Positions 22,311-34,049 of a DNA stretch of 64,000 nt are shown here, piece by piece. The notes below the pieces were generated by a model. It was given only the letters and a program-made list of their open reading frames with translations, had not been told where the DNA came from and did no database searches. Where the stretch lies: the NCBI GenBank assembly GCA_051294375.1, contig CM119269.1, positions 7,160,778-7,224,777 of the forward strand, given 5' to 3'. Each line of letters opens with the position of its first letter. The first letter of the stretch is position 1. Made by a program: the position numbers and the translations under genes. This DNA comes from Paraspadella gotoi (taxonomy: Eukaryota; Chaetognatha).

Positions 22311-23198
22311 TGGACCAATCAAGTGGTCAATTTTTGCGTCAAAGCAGCACGGCCAACACACAACAAAAAGCAGAAAGACAGAACGACGAAGCTCCTTACT
22401 CCCTCCGTTGGCCGGCGAAATCGTGAATCAGCCTGCGAGAAAAGCAGCCTTGAGGACAGCACAAAAGTTGCCTGACCGACCCATTTACGCGGTTTAATGA
22501 CACTCTCGACCAAGCAAAATCTGCGGTCCATCAAAATGCTTGGAAATTCTGGTCACCCAATTCCGCGGGCCACGCCCGTTGCCCATCTGAACTCCGAGCC
22601 TGAAACTCTTCCACATCAAATCTGGCAGTCCTTTCCTCTCCCGTCCCTCACTGTCCTCTAAAGAATACGAACCTGACCTGGATAGCGTAACATTGCTCCC
22701 AAGTACGGTGACACACAAATCTTACAACAAAGAAACAGAGTTAAAAAACAATACCCTGACCTCACACATTCTACTCAACGAATAAAATACACACCTTCTT
22801 TCAAATACCGGAAAACCTCTGTTCCTAGGCCCCATCCGTTGCCTAAATAAACCGTTTGAAATTGAAAAGCAAACCGAAATCACAGCAAGAGGCCTGGCGG
22901 AAGTTTCCTCTTGAAGAACGTCTGGATTAACCATTAAGATTAAAAACATTGAATCTTCTTCGCGCCAAATAAGAATAATACAATAAAATAAAAACACAAA
23001 TCGACTGTGAAAAATATTAAAAAGTTTTTAACATTTTTTTCTTTATCTCTTTTTTTACCCCTCATCAGAACAGCAATTGGGGCCTCTCTTTTTCGAAAAT
23101 AACGTCGTGTATTGTGTATTTGCAGTGTGATTTAAACATAATTACGTTATACTTACAGCAATTCAACTTTACCATTCCAACTGCACACAAAACAAATT
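22311..23198. other. Unassigned sequence, no secure gene
   Basis: Mixed sequence, GC-richer to 22700 and then AT-rich. Frames exist on both strands at 22319-22718 (71-74 codons), but they lie in a stretch of doubtful base accuracy and match nothing I know. This may represent the sequence missing in the 19183-19656 gap. Confidence 0.3.
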
Positions 23199-23704
23199 GC
23201 GAAAGCTTGCAGGGCACCTTGCCTATGTCCAATTATCTTGTATAGTGCATGTTAGGCCTTAAACCACCAAAGCCTGTCTATAGTGAGCCCGAGCAAAGAT
23301 AGCTTACTTTATTAAATGAACTGGATAATTTCTTATAATTCGGTTGTAACCAATTACACCAAAAACAAATTCTACTCTAGTAATTTCTCTCTTTTCATTC
23401 ACTCTTTTTTTTCACTCTTGACTTTCTTGGCAACTTTTCTTTTCAATTCATTTCATGTGGGGCGTCAGCGGGCTCGAGGGCCGTTCGGAGACAAGAGCGG
23501 GGCTGCGTGGCGTGAGGGCTGAAAAGGAAAATGCGGCGAGGGGCATTTCTCACTCGACTCACTTTCCTTTTTTTGGCTCTCTCGATCTCGCCTGAGCTTC
23601 CAATTTTACTATTTTTCCTTTCTTATCTTCCTTTTTTTCCCCCCGTTTTTCCCTTTAAAATTTTCTCCGGTTTTTGCCCCCAAATTTTTTTTAATATATT
23701 TTTA
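23199..23704 (+). repeat. RepA fragment plus block Q, indel-rich copy
   Basis: RepA from CTTGCAGGG to the 3' end lies at about 23207-23355, followed by the block Q sequence up to TTTTTAGTCGG at 23704. The order is the same as in 19657-20040, with frequent single-base differences. Confidence 0.65.
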
Positions 23705-23871
23705 GTCGGATCTGCTTTTCAGCACGTATCCCGAACTCTATAACTCCACCTTGCTCTCGCTCCGTCGGTCGCCCCCTCAATATGTCGGCACCACACCTCT
23801 ATATCATGTCAGGAACATCGAATTATGATAACCAATTATGCAAAAAAAATTGATCGTCCTCGTCCGTCTGT

Positions 23872-24002
23872 CTGTCCGCCGTTCCGTCCTGTCCGTCCGT
23901 CCCGTCCGTCCGTTCCTCGTACCGTCCGTCCGTCCGTTCCGTCCGTCCGTCCGTCCGGTCCGTCGTCCGTCCGTCCGTCCGCCGTCCGTCCTCCCGTCCG
24001 TC
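23872..24002 (+). repeat. (CCGT)n tetranucleotide array
   Basis: About 130 bp of GTCC/CCGT units with frame slips. The matching array in copy B is at 27103-27247. Confidence 0.9.
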
Positions 24003-24003
24003 A

Positions 24004-25030
24004 CTAGCAAAAAACACCAATTACTCTACGTGATTGGCTGGATGGATTTTAAAATGAAATTTTGTGTGCAGGATAGGTAAGTGTGTGATTAAGCTGCGAT
24101 ATGAAGTTTTCGATGCGAAACGTAAGAGTGGAAATGAGTTCAAATGGAAAAACACAAAACAAATAATATTCACTATATTTGTAACACCAATTGCTCATGG
24201 TGGATTGGCTGATTGGACCTGGTAATTTTGTGTATGTGGGTAGGAAAGTAGTCGCTGATTGAACATGAATCAAGTTTCGATGAATAGTATGAGTGGAAAT
24301 GAGTTTAAATGGAAAAAAACAAAAAACCTTGTTTTACTAATTTGATTATGCTTCTTTTTCCTTTCTATTATTAAATGTATACTGCAGGGGAATTGTAATT
24401 AATAAATCAAATATTAATCAGATTAATTAACTCAATTAAGTAAATAAAATTAATCAATAATTAATTAATTAAGTCAATCAATCCAGTCCATCCGTCCCAA
24501 TCTTTAGCAAAAAGCTCCAATACACTCGTGAATTGGCTGGTTGGATTGGAAATAAACTTTTCTGCTTCGTGCTGAGTTAGAAACGTGTGCTGATAAAGCT
24601 GGCATATAATAGTTTCGATGGAAATCTGTGAGTTGGAAAATGTAGTTTAAATGGAAAAAAACATTAAGTCGAATTTACTAAAAATCTTTTTACTTATTTT
24701 AACCCAATAAATACTCAATTAATCATAATTGGCATGGCATAGATTGAGTTGAATTTTGTGCTGCTGCTGCGCTAGCGAAAATGTGTGACGAAGCTTGATA
24801 TAAAGTTTCAGTGGAAACGCTACCAGTGGAAATGAGTTTAAATGAAAAAAAATATGAGTCACATTTTAACGTTTCTTATTTATTTTTTAACCCATTGATT
24901 GATTGAGATGAATTTGTTGCAGCTCGGTAGGAAAGTGAGGTGAAGAAAGCTAGGATATAACAGTTTTGGACGGAATGCAGTTGCAAAAAATTAGCGCAAT
25001 GTTGAAAAAATGATGACATATTAAAAATGT
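24004..25030 (+). repeat. Five degenerate tandem repeats of about 165-220 bp
   Basis: Units begin near 24004, 24179, 24500, 24720 and 24890. Shared phrases are (G/A)ATTGGCTGG.TGGATT, AATTTTGTG, GGTAGGAAAGTG, GATATAAAGTTTC.ATGGAA and AGTGGAAATGAGTTTAAATG. The units are much more diverged from each other than copy A is from copy B, so the array predates that duplication. No continuous reading frame. Confidence 0.65.
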
Positions 25031-25074
25031 TAAAAGTCCATATAGGACGTCGCTATTGCATAAAAAGAAGAGAG

Positions 25075-25175
25075 CAAAGCAGAGAGTGAAAAGAGAGAGG
25101 AGAGAGAGCTGAGAGAATAATGAGAGGAGTGAGCGAGAGAGAGATATGAGAGAGAGAGAGAAGAGACGAAGAAGG
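25075..25175. repeat. Interrupted (GA)n tract
   Basis: GAGAGA runs with interruptions. Similar tracts lie at 25520-25645, 28315-28430 and 28770-28900. Confidence 0.7.
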
Positions 25176-25289
25176 AGACACTCAAATAAAAAAATCTTAA
25201 AAGACTCAAGATCGAGCCAGAAGCCCTATCAACAGAAAATTAATGAAAAACCCCGGGACACAAAACCGAATGAATCATGCCGATAAACG

Positions 25290-25490
25290 AATATTGATGT
25301 AATTGTAATTGCATTGAGCGTTAAACTAATTGCATCTGATGTAATAGTAAATTTATTGATGTAATAGGAATTGTTAATTGATTCGATGATTAATTCAATT
25401 ATTGATGCGATGATAGTCATTCACTGCTGTGATGATAGTCCATTCACTGATGCGATGATTGCTCATCTTCATTGATGCCGATGATAGTCA
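25290..25490 (+). repeat. ~20-25-bp ATTGATGCGATGATAGTC repeat
   Basis: ATTGATGTAAT and ATTGATGCGATGATAGTCATT units repeat about eight times. The matching region is about 28548-28742. Confidence 0.6.
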
Positions 25491-26947
25491 ACAAAACAAA
25501 CAAATGCGCTGTATTGAGTGAAAGAGAGAGAGACGAGAGAGAGACGAGAGATGATGAACGCAGAGAGAGAGAAGAGAGAGGAGAGAGATGAACGCAGAGA
25601 AAGAGAGAGATCTGAGAAAGAGAGAAATAAGAGATAGAGAGAAAGAAAGAAATAATCCAACGAAAATCTCGGATGAAAATATGGGATTTTGTATTGAAAA
25701 AAGACGCAACACAATGTCAATAATAAAAAGTTTTAAGAAGGAAAAAAATTAACTCAGAACTTTTTCAATAAAACAGACACGATCACGCAAGAGATCGAAC
25801 AGAGCCAAGCGGACAACAGAGAGAAAACAGAGAGCCAGAGAGAACACCGCTGCAGAGAAAAAGAGAGATGAGAAAAGACGCGATATATCTATAATTAAAA
25901 TTAGAGATGAGCAGAGATGAGAAAGCTCTACAGCCCCTTTACTCATTAAAGAATCACCAGTACCCTATGGCGCCGGACGTCACGCGTGAGCTCCTTCTAT
26001 TCTCAAAAGGACCCGGGGTCCTACCCTGTTCGAGGGCATCGTTTTATCATTTAAGTGAGCCCACAATTATATCTAAAAAATTTTTTGTAAAAAAAAAAAA
26101 AAAGAGAAAGCAGAGAGAGAGAAAAGAACGGACAGACCGCTGCATAGCCGCCCGAACTCGTTTTTAGACAAATCAGAAGAAGCAAGTTCGACGGAGAAAA
26201 AGCCAGAGATGACGAAGCGCGACATTTATATTTAAAAGAAAGAGAAGAGAGCAGAGAGACATAATAATTTTCGTTTTGTAAATAAAAACATAAACCAAAT
26301 ACGCAATATTGATATAGAAACATGAGAATTTTAAAGGATCTTCGAATCTTAGATGCCATATATGGAAATTTCAATCCCTATATATCACACTTTCAGAAGC
26401 CATGAAATTGCCAAAAAGCGCTGACCGAAAGCCTAAACGAATCAAAATCTAGCCAGGGACTGGCTTTACCCGCCTGCCTCGATAATAAGAGGATATTGTG
26501 TTGTTTGAGAAAATGCGTAAACAAACCATTTAATAACTCTCCTGACTCAATTTAAGGACACGATGATGACAAGCTGAGATATAAATTATAATTAATATTA
26601 AAATTAATTAATTAATTAATTAATTATTAAAATTAATTTAATAAATTAATCTCATTAATATTAATTACCTATTAATTATTAATTATATGTATTATTAAAT
26701 AATAATTCAATCGCTAGCAGATCCGACATTGTTCTTGCTCAAACTTAGTTTTAGATGATTTTCTACCCCATTTCTACCACCTCCCCCGTTTTTTTTTCCT
26801 TTGCTTGAACCTTTCAATCATTGTGCATTCTCTTTTTAAAAAAAGTATTATGTTCTTCCCTTTTTGAAGTAATAATCTATTCTTTTCATGAAATTATCGC
26901 CGAAAAGTTTTCGATAATCTTCNNNNNNNNNNNNNNNNNNNNNNNNN

Positions 26948-29900
26948 GATCTGCTTTTCAGCACGTATCCCGAACTCTATACACTCCAACCTTGCTCGTC
27001 CGTCGGTCGCCCCCTCCAATATGTCGGCACCACACCACTATATCATGTCAGGAACATGAATTATGATATAACAATTATGCCAAAAAAAATTTGAGTCCGT
27101 CGTCCGTCTGTCTGTCCCGTCCGTCCGCTCCGTCTCCGTCCGTCCGTCCGTCCGTCCGTACCGTTCCGTCCGTACCGTCCGTCCGTCCGTCGTCCGTTCT
27201 CCGTCCGGTCCGTCGTTCGTCCGCCGTCCGTCCCTCCGCTTCCGTCCACTAGCAAAAAACACCAATTACTCTGTGATTGGCATGGCATGGATTTTAAATG
27301 AAATTTTGTGTGAGGATAGTACAGTGTGTGATTAAGCCTGCGATATGAAGTTCTCGATGGAAATCGTCAAGAGTGGAAATGAGTTCAAATGGAAAAACAC
27401 AAAAAATATATTCACTATTTTGTAACACCAATTGCCTCATGAGTGGATTGGCTCGCATTGTGACCTGTAATTTTGTGTATGTGGGTTAGGAACAGTAGTC
27501 GTGATTGAACAGAAATCAAGTTTCGATGGAATAGTATGAGTGGTAAATGAGTTTAAATGCGAAAAAAACAAAAAACCTTGTTTTTACTCAATTTGATTAT
27601 GCTTCTTTTTTCCTTTTATATTAAATGTATACTGCCAGGAATGTAATTAATAAATCAATAATTCAATCAGTTAATTAACTCAATTAGTAAATAAAATTAA
27701 TCAACTTAATTAATTAATTAAGTCAATCAATCCAGTCCATTCCGTCCCATCTTAGCAAAAAGCTCCAATAAAACTCGTGAATTGGCTGGTTGGATTGGAA
27801 ATAAATTTCTTGCTCGTGCTGAGTTAGGGAAACGTGCTGTGATAAAGCTGGCATATAATAGTTTCGATGGAATCTTGTGAGTTGGAAAATTAAGTTTAAA
27901 TGCGAAAAAAACATAAGTCGAATTTACTAAAAATCTTTTACTTATTTTAAACCCAAATAAATACTCTAATTCAATCATAATTGGCATGGCATAGATTGAG
28001 TTGAATTCTTTGTGCTCTGGGCTAGGAAAATGTGTGACGAAGCTTGAATATAAAGTTTCAGTGGAAAACGTACCCAGTGGAAATGAGTTTAAATGAAAAA
28101 AATATGAGTCAACATTTACGTTTCTTATTTATTTTTAACCCATTGATCTGATTGAGATGAAATTTTTGCAGCTCGGTAGGAAAGTGAGTGTGAAGAACGC
28201 CTAGATATAACAGTTTTGGACGGAATGCAGTTGCAAAAAATTAGCGCAAGTTGAAAAAATGATGACCATATTAAAAAATGTTAAAACCATAAGGACGTCG
28301 CTATTGCATAAAAAGAAGAGAGCAAAGAGAGAGTGGAAAAGAGAGACGAGGAGAGAGTGAGAGAGAAAAGAGAGCGAGTGACCGAGAGAGAGATATGAGA
28401 GACGAGCAGAGAGAGACGAGAGAAGGAGACATCAAATAAAAAAATCTTAAAAGACTCAAGGATCGAGCCAGAAGCCCTATCCAAGAAAATTAATGAAAAA
28501 CCCCGCGGACCCGAAAAAAAACGAAATGAATCATGCGATAACGAATTATTGATGTAATGTAATTGATTGAGGTAATACTAATTGCACTTGATGTAATAGT
28601 AATTTATTGATGTAATAGGAATTGATTATGATTCCGATGCGATTAATCAATTATTGATGCATGATAGTCATTCACTGCTGTATGATTAGTTCACATTCAC
28701 TGATGCGTATGATTGCTTCATTCATTGATGCGATGATAGTATCTCTAAAACAAACAAATGCGTGTATTGAGTGAAAGAGAGAGACGACGACGAGAGAGAC
28801 GAGAGATGATGATACGCAGAGAGAGAGAAGAGAGAGGAGAGAGATGACGAGGACAAGAGAGAGATGACGAAAGAGAGAAGATAAAGATGAGAGAGAAAGA
28901 AGAAAATAAATCGCAACGAAAATCCTCGGATGAAAATATGGGATTTTGTAATTGAAAAAAGCGGCAACACAATGTCAAATAATAAACAAGTTTTAGAAGG
29001 AAAAAAATAACCTCAGAATTTTCAAAAAAAAACCGATCACGCAACTGAGATCCGAACAGAGCAAGCGGACAACAGAGAGAAAAAGACGAGCAGAGAGAAC
29101 AGCCGCTGCAGAGAAAAAGAGAGAGGAGAAAGATCGATATATTATAATTCAAAACTAGAGAGAGAGAGATGAGAAAGCTCTACAGCCCCTTTACTTCATT
29201 AAAGACATCAGCAGCTACCTATGGCCGCCGGACGCTCAGCGTGAGCTCCCTCTATACTCAAAAGGAACCCGGGGTCCTACCCTGTTCGCAAGGGCATCGT
29301 TTATATTTAAGTGAGCCCACATTATATCTAAAAATTTTTTGTAAAAAAAAAAAAAAAAGAGAATAGAGACGAGAGAGAAAAGAAGCTGGACAGACCGCTG
29401 CAAGCCGCGAACTCGTTTTTAAGACAAATTCAGAAGAAGCAAGTGACGCGAGAAAAAGCCAGAGAATGACGAGACGCGACATTTATATTTAAAAAAAGAG
29501 AGAGAGAGAGAGAGACATCATAATTTTTTGTTTGTAAATAAAACAAAACCAAATACGCAATATGATATATGAAACATGAAGAATTTTAAAGATCTTCGAT
29601 TCTAGATGCCAAATGAAATTTCAAACTCCCTATGATGATCACACTTTCAGAAGCCATGAATTTGCAAAAAGGCGTGACCGAAAGCCTAAACGAATCAAAA
29701 TCTAGCCAGGACTGCTTTGACCCGCCTGGCCTCTGATCAATAGAGGATATTGTGTTGTTTTGATGAAAATGTAAACAAACACATTTCAATAACTGCTCCT
29801 GACTCAAATTTCAAGGACATGCGATGATGACAAGCTGAATATAACATTATAATTAATATTAAAATTAATTAATTAATTAATTAATATTAAAATTAATTAA

Positions 29901-29978
29901 ATAATAATTATTAATAATTAATTACTATTAATCTATTAATTAATCTATCTATTAAATACAATTAATTATCGTTAGGAG
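26948..29978 (+). repeat. ~3-kb block R, copy B
   Basis: Follows copy A in order from GATCTGCTTTTCAGCACGTA to GAGATCCGACATTTG near 29980, including the (CCGT)n array (27103-27247), the five degenerate repeats (27248-28275), the 20-bp repeats and the (TTAA)n-like tail. It is separated from copy A by a 25-N gap (26923-26947). Indels differ between the copies in both directions. Confidence 0.7.
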
Positions 29979-29999
29979 ATCCGACATTTGTCTTGCTCA

Positions 30000-30735
30000 A
30001 ACTTGTTTAGATGATTTTCTACCATTCTCTACCACTCCGTTATTTTTTTCCCTTCTTGTCTCGTTGCAACCTTCTCAACTATTGTGCCATTTTTTTCCTT
30101 TGTCATATTTCTAAATTTCCATTGTCCTCTCTTTTTCTTCTTTAATTTTATCCATTTGTTCTTATTTTTCATTTTCTCATTCTATCCATTATTCCTATCT
30201 TATCTGCTTCTCTTATTTTGTTATTTGTTGTTGTAGGTCTCCATTTCAATTCTTTCCTCTAAATTTCGTCGAATTTAATCTGGAAACCCTAATCGACGCA
30301 CATTATAAATTGAGCTTTGTCGTCGTTCGTCGTCGTCGTCGTCTGTCCCGTCACTGCCCTCGTATAATTTACAGCTTTGACAGCTCGTTACCGAAGCTTT
30401 CGTCGTTCGCCGTCTTTGTCGCTCGTCGCTCTTTGTTCGTCGCTCGTCCTTTGGTCGTCGTCTTCCTATTCATCCGTTCGTTATCGGTTGTTGTTGTTGT
30501 GCTTGTTAATTGCCCAGAAATTATCTCGTCTCTAGGTCCAGTCCGGTTTACAGTGGAAGGGCGACAGCCAATTTGTCTAAGGAAATAAAATAATATGGAA
30601 TATTAAACATGATTAAAAATTCCTGTTCACTTGAGCCATCTCTCGATTCCTTGCTATTTTTTCATTGGCTAACAATCTATTCCTTCATTCGACCACGGGC
30701 AGGCGTCGTTGTCTTCCTGTCAATGACAGGCGTGG
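30000..30735. other. No gene seen
   Basis: Pyrimidine-rich sequence, then a GTCGTC-rich stretch (30318-30345 and around). A 92-codon frame at 30310-30588 is largely the Val/Arg translation of GTC triplets. Confidence 0.4.
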
Positions 30736-30741
30736 TCCTAG

Positions 30742-30815
30742 TCAAGTCATGACCGGCCTCGTTTCGTGTCAAGTCATGACCGGCCAGTTCTCCGAGTTCA
30801 AGTCTCATGACTGGC
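30742..30815 (+). repeat. 27-29-bp minisatellite (TCAAGTCATGACCGGCC)
   Basis: The core starts at 30742 and 30769 (exact) and 30798 (TCAAGTCTCATGACTGGC, diverged). A half unit (TGTCAATGACAGGC) lies just upstream. Confidence 0.75.
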
Positions 30816-30819
30816 GTAA

Positions 30820-31600
30820 CAAAGTCTTTTTAACAAATTAATTTTCCCAAAAGGCTTAATTTCAAAACGCATAACATACGCGTTGTATATATACAATAAA
30901 TATTTTAGAAACAAAAAATATACCAACGTTTATGTTAAAATTGTAGAGAGCTGGAAAAAGTTCGGAAAGCGCAGAGCGACACAAAGACGCAGACGACGAC
31001 GAGACGACTTGAGAGCAAAGAGAGAAGAGCAGCAGCATGAAGAGAGAGACGAGAGCAGAGATAGAGCATAGATAGTATTAAGAACCAATTTCTTTTTACG
31101 AATTAATCTCTACAGGCTTTTCCTTAAATAAACCCAAAACGTCTAAACTTATAAATAAAAAAATAAATTTGAAAAAATAATAATCAAAAAAAATAAGAAT
31201 TCAATTTGCTTTTCTCCAAATCTTTGGATGTTCATTCTTGTTGAACTGACAATGTCGCACGACTGCGCATCCTGCGCGCAGGCACATCAACTCACAAACT
31301 ATAATGCTCAACAAAAATGCCAGACGAAGAGGAGCAAAGCGACGAATTCCTCGGCGGCCTTTGGCTCATTGAAATGACCATCGCGCCCACAGAAGTTTAA
31401 CACTCACATCGCGCCACAGAATTCTAACATCGAGCCGACAATTTTTTTAAACATGGCTTGGCTCTTCAGGCGCCACTTCACCATTATTTTCTGACATGCG
31501 AATCCAATACCAAAGAAGCGAAATCTAGAAGGAACATGCGCTCTGCAGCTCCTTGCGAACGAGACAATTATCAACCATAAACTCTCCAGGCTGAGCACGC
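30820..31600. other. AT-rich then mixed DNA, no gene seen
   Basis: No supported exon. A minus-strand frame at 31404-31634 has mixed composition but no splice or start support. Confidence 0.35.
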
Positions 31601-31774
31601 TCTCTCCTCTCTCTCTCTCTTCTCTTCCTCTCATCTCTCTCTCTCTCCTATCTTCTCTTCTTTAAAATCACTGCTTAATATTTATTGTCCCTTTTTAAGG
31701 TCAAAATTGCCAAAGTACAGCGAAGTCGCCACGAGCCGCTAATCATCGCTTGTTGTTGTTGTAGTTCTTTTTCT

Positions 31775-32279
31775 TTCCTCCTTCCTACTCCTCCCCCTCC
31801 TCCTCCATCCACCTCCTCTTCTTCCTTCCTCCTCCCTCCCTCTCCTAGCATCTTCCTTCCCTTCTCATTCCTCCTCCTTCCTCATACCTCCTCCTCCTCT
31901 CCCTCCTCATCGCCAGAGGTAATATTCGTTGTTGATTTGTTTTGTAGCTCTTTCCTCTTCCCTCCTCCTACTCCTCCCGATCCTCTCTCCCTTCTCCACC
32001 CTTCTCCTTCTTTCTCCTACTGCCTCCTCTTCCCTCTCCCTCAACCTTCTACCCTCCTCATTTCCTTCCTCCTCCTTCTTCCTCTCCCACCTCATTCTCC
32101 TCCTCCCTTACCTCCCCTTCCCCCTCCTCTTACCCATCCTCCTTCCCTTTAATCCTCCTCCTCCCTTCCTACCTCCTCCTTTTCCTTCCCTCCCTCTTCC
32201 CTCTTCCTCTCCCTAATCCTCTCCCTCCTCCTTTCCTCTTCCTTCCCTTCTCCTTTCCTCCTCCTCCTCCTCCTCCTCC
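31775..32279 (+). repeat. ~500-bp CCT/CTC-rich homopyrimidine tract
   Basis: The + strand is almost exclusively C and T in CTCCTC/CTTCCT arrangements, apart from a short mixed island at 31908-31955. It ends in (CTC)7-CAG at 32280, which would make an extremely long polypyrimidine tract for the exon candidate that follows. Confidence 0.8.
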
Positions 32280-32281
32280 AG

Positions 32282-32585
32282 AACTGAAGGACGATGTTGC
32301 GACCAAGAAGTATGCCCCGCGCAATGCACGTCTTCGTTGCGAGAAAGCCCTTCGCGCTTTTTTCAAAGTCACCTACGCGAATTGGCGGAATCTTCCATCT
32401 ATCTCTACAGTTTTGCGGGAATGCTTGCCATTTTGGCCTGGAAATGCGCCTTGAGAGAATCAGGGCGTCGGGCCAAGCGGCGCGAGCGGTTTTTTTGGGA
32501 TCTTGGAAAAATCAACAGCTTTGAAATTGAAGATTTAAAACTGGCCCGTGGCGGTGTGTTTAATGGCGAAAGAGAGAAGTCATGA
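32282..32585 (+). CDS. Candidate terminal exon, unknown protein
   Basis: After the pyrimidine tract and CAG acceptor at 32279-32281, one frame stays open for about 100 codons from 32283 to TGA at 32583-32585. It has a Cys-rich start (CC..EVC..QC), a hydrophobic stretch around IYLYSFAGMLAILAW (about residues 44-58) that could span a membrane, and a basic-aromatic segment (RRAKRRERFFWDL). A second frame in the same exon is open for 56 codons (begins LKDDVATKKYAPRNARLRCE). I recognise neither. No poly(A) signal is evident and no upstream partner exon was found. Confidence 0.28.
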
Positions 32586-34049
32586 GTTGAATGGATTATC
32601 TCTGGTTAGATCTGATAACAAAAACAGACGACGACGACGGACGACGACGACGACGAAAAATGGGGTTTTAAGTTTAAAAAATATTAAACTAAATTAAATA
32701 TATTATTTTTTTTGTTCTTTCTTTTGAAGCAAACGCAAAAAAAGTGGTTAGAAAATGGTGTGGCGCCGGCGTTTGGCCGACTGCCGTGGCGTGTCTTAGG
32801 TCGTGACGTAATGTGGCCGTAGCGCTTTAAAACTTAGATATAACAAATTTCTTTCTGACAATGGCCGTTATCCGCCTTGAGGTTGAACGTTAAAGGCCCC
32901 AGTGCGCATCGTTCGTCCTCTGTCCGTCTCCCAATTTATCAACTGTATATAGAATTGATTACATAAACGGCAAACTTGGCCCTGATTATGACCAAATTGA
33001 CTTGATTGTTGGAAAGCACCATGGCTGCTGCACGCGACGAAGAAAGTTAATTCTGGCTTTCATGAAAAAAATTAAATAAAAAACAATTAAATTCTGTAAT
33101 AGATTAAATTAATAAAACATTAAATTTAACTTAAACAAATTAGCACAAACTCGGATTCCCAGATTAAACTTCACTTTTTTTATTTCATTTCTTTTATTTC
33201 ATTGTTTGTAATAATATATATATATATATATATTGAGACTTTTTACAGTCTCTCCGCCCGTCCTGTCCCTCCGTCCGTCCCAAATGCCTGCAAATAAAAA
33301 TTCTTTTCGCTTTAAAATTCACGGGCTCTTTTTTTCGAATTCTCTCTCTTTTTTCTTTTTTTTTTCCATAATTTTTTATTGGTTTTTTTCTTTCATTTTT
33401 TTCAGTATGTCTACAGTTTTTCCGTTAATTTCCTGGCTGTTAGTACTACAATATTGTAAATATAAAACTGACTTTAGTTAACATTTTTTCTTCCTTACCT
33501 TTCACTCTTACATCAAAACTGAATTAAGTATTTTATTTTTATCTCATCCCTTTTCTTCTTTTCTCTTCTCTTTTTTTATTTTTGAATACATAATTTATTT
33601 ATTTTTATTTTTTTTCATTTCTCTCTCCTCATTTAAAGCAACGTTTCCTTTATAACTTCCTTCATTTAATTTCACCTTCTCTTTTTCAGCTTTATTTTCC
33701 TTCAACCGCTTATTTCTTTTCATTCTTTCTTTCTGCTAAACTTTTCAATCTTTTTTTTTCTCCTTTCTTCGCCCTTTCCTCTCTTTTCTTATCTTTTAAT
33801 TATCTGTTTTCTCTCCTTTCTTCGCTCTTTCCTCCCTTCTCTTATCCTTTATTTTTATTTTCTCCTTTCTCAGCCATCTTTACTCTCTTTTTTTTCTCTC
33901 TNNNNNNNNNNTCCTTTCTCCACTCTCCTCTAATTTCTCATCCTCTTTTCTTCTTTTTTCTTCTTTTAATCATTACCTTCCTTCCTTCTTTCCTCTTCAT
34001 TTTTTTCCTTTCCTTTTTTCCCTCTCCTTTTGTCTTCCTCCTTTTTCCC
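32586..34049. other. No gene seen; AT-rich then pyrimidine-rich
   Basis: A short GAC run (32627-32657), a (TA)n run (33211-33232) and CT/T-rich sequence to 34045, with a 10-N gap at 33902. No supported frame. Confidence 0.4.

Larger units (their letters stand above)
23703..26727 (+). repeat. ~3-kb block R, copy A, with short terminal inverted repeats
   Basis: The block starts GTCGGATCTGCT (23703) and ends AGCAGATCCGAC (to about 26727), exact reverse complements of 12 bp. Inside are a (CCGT)n tract, about five degenerate 165-220-bp repeats, GA-rich tracts, a GATGCGATGATAGTCATTCA short repeat and an AT-rich tail. No transposase frame is visible. It may be a non-autonomous DNA transposon or simply a satellite-bearing locus. 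Confidence 0.5.

Noticed and set aside
22029-22475. 148-codon + frame with mixed composition
   Set aside because: It lies in the inverted, indel-rich copy of block P, where the reading frame is unreliable, and it is antisense-like to nothing I recognise.
23804-24020. Asp/Gly/Arg/Thr-rich frames
   Set aside because: They are the translations of the (CCGT)n array, open on both strands.
31685-32152. 155-codon Ser/Pro/Leu-rich frame
   Set aside because: Product of the CCT-rich tract; no codon or domain structure.
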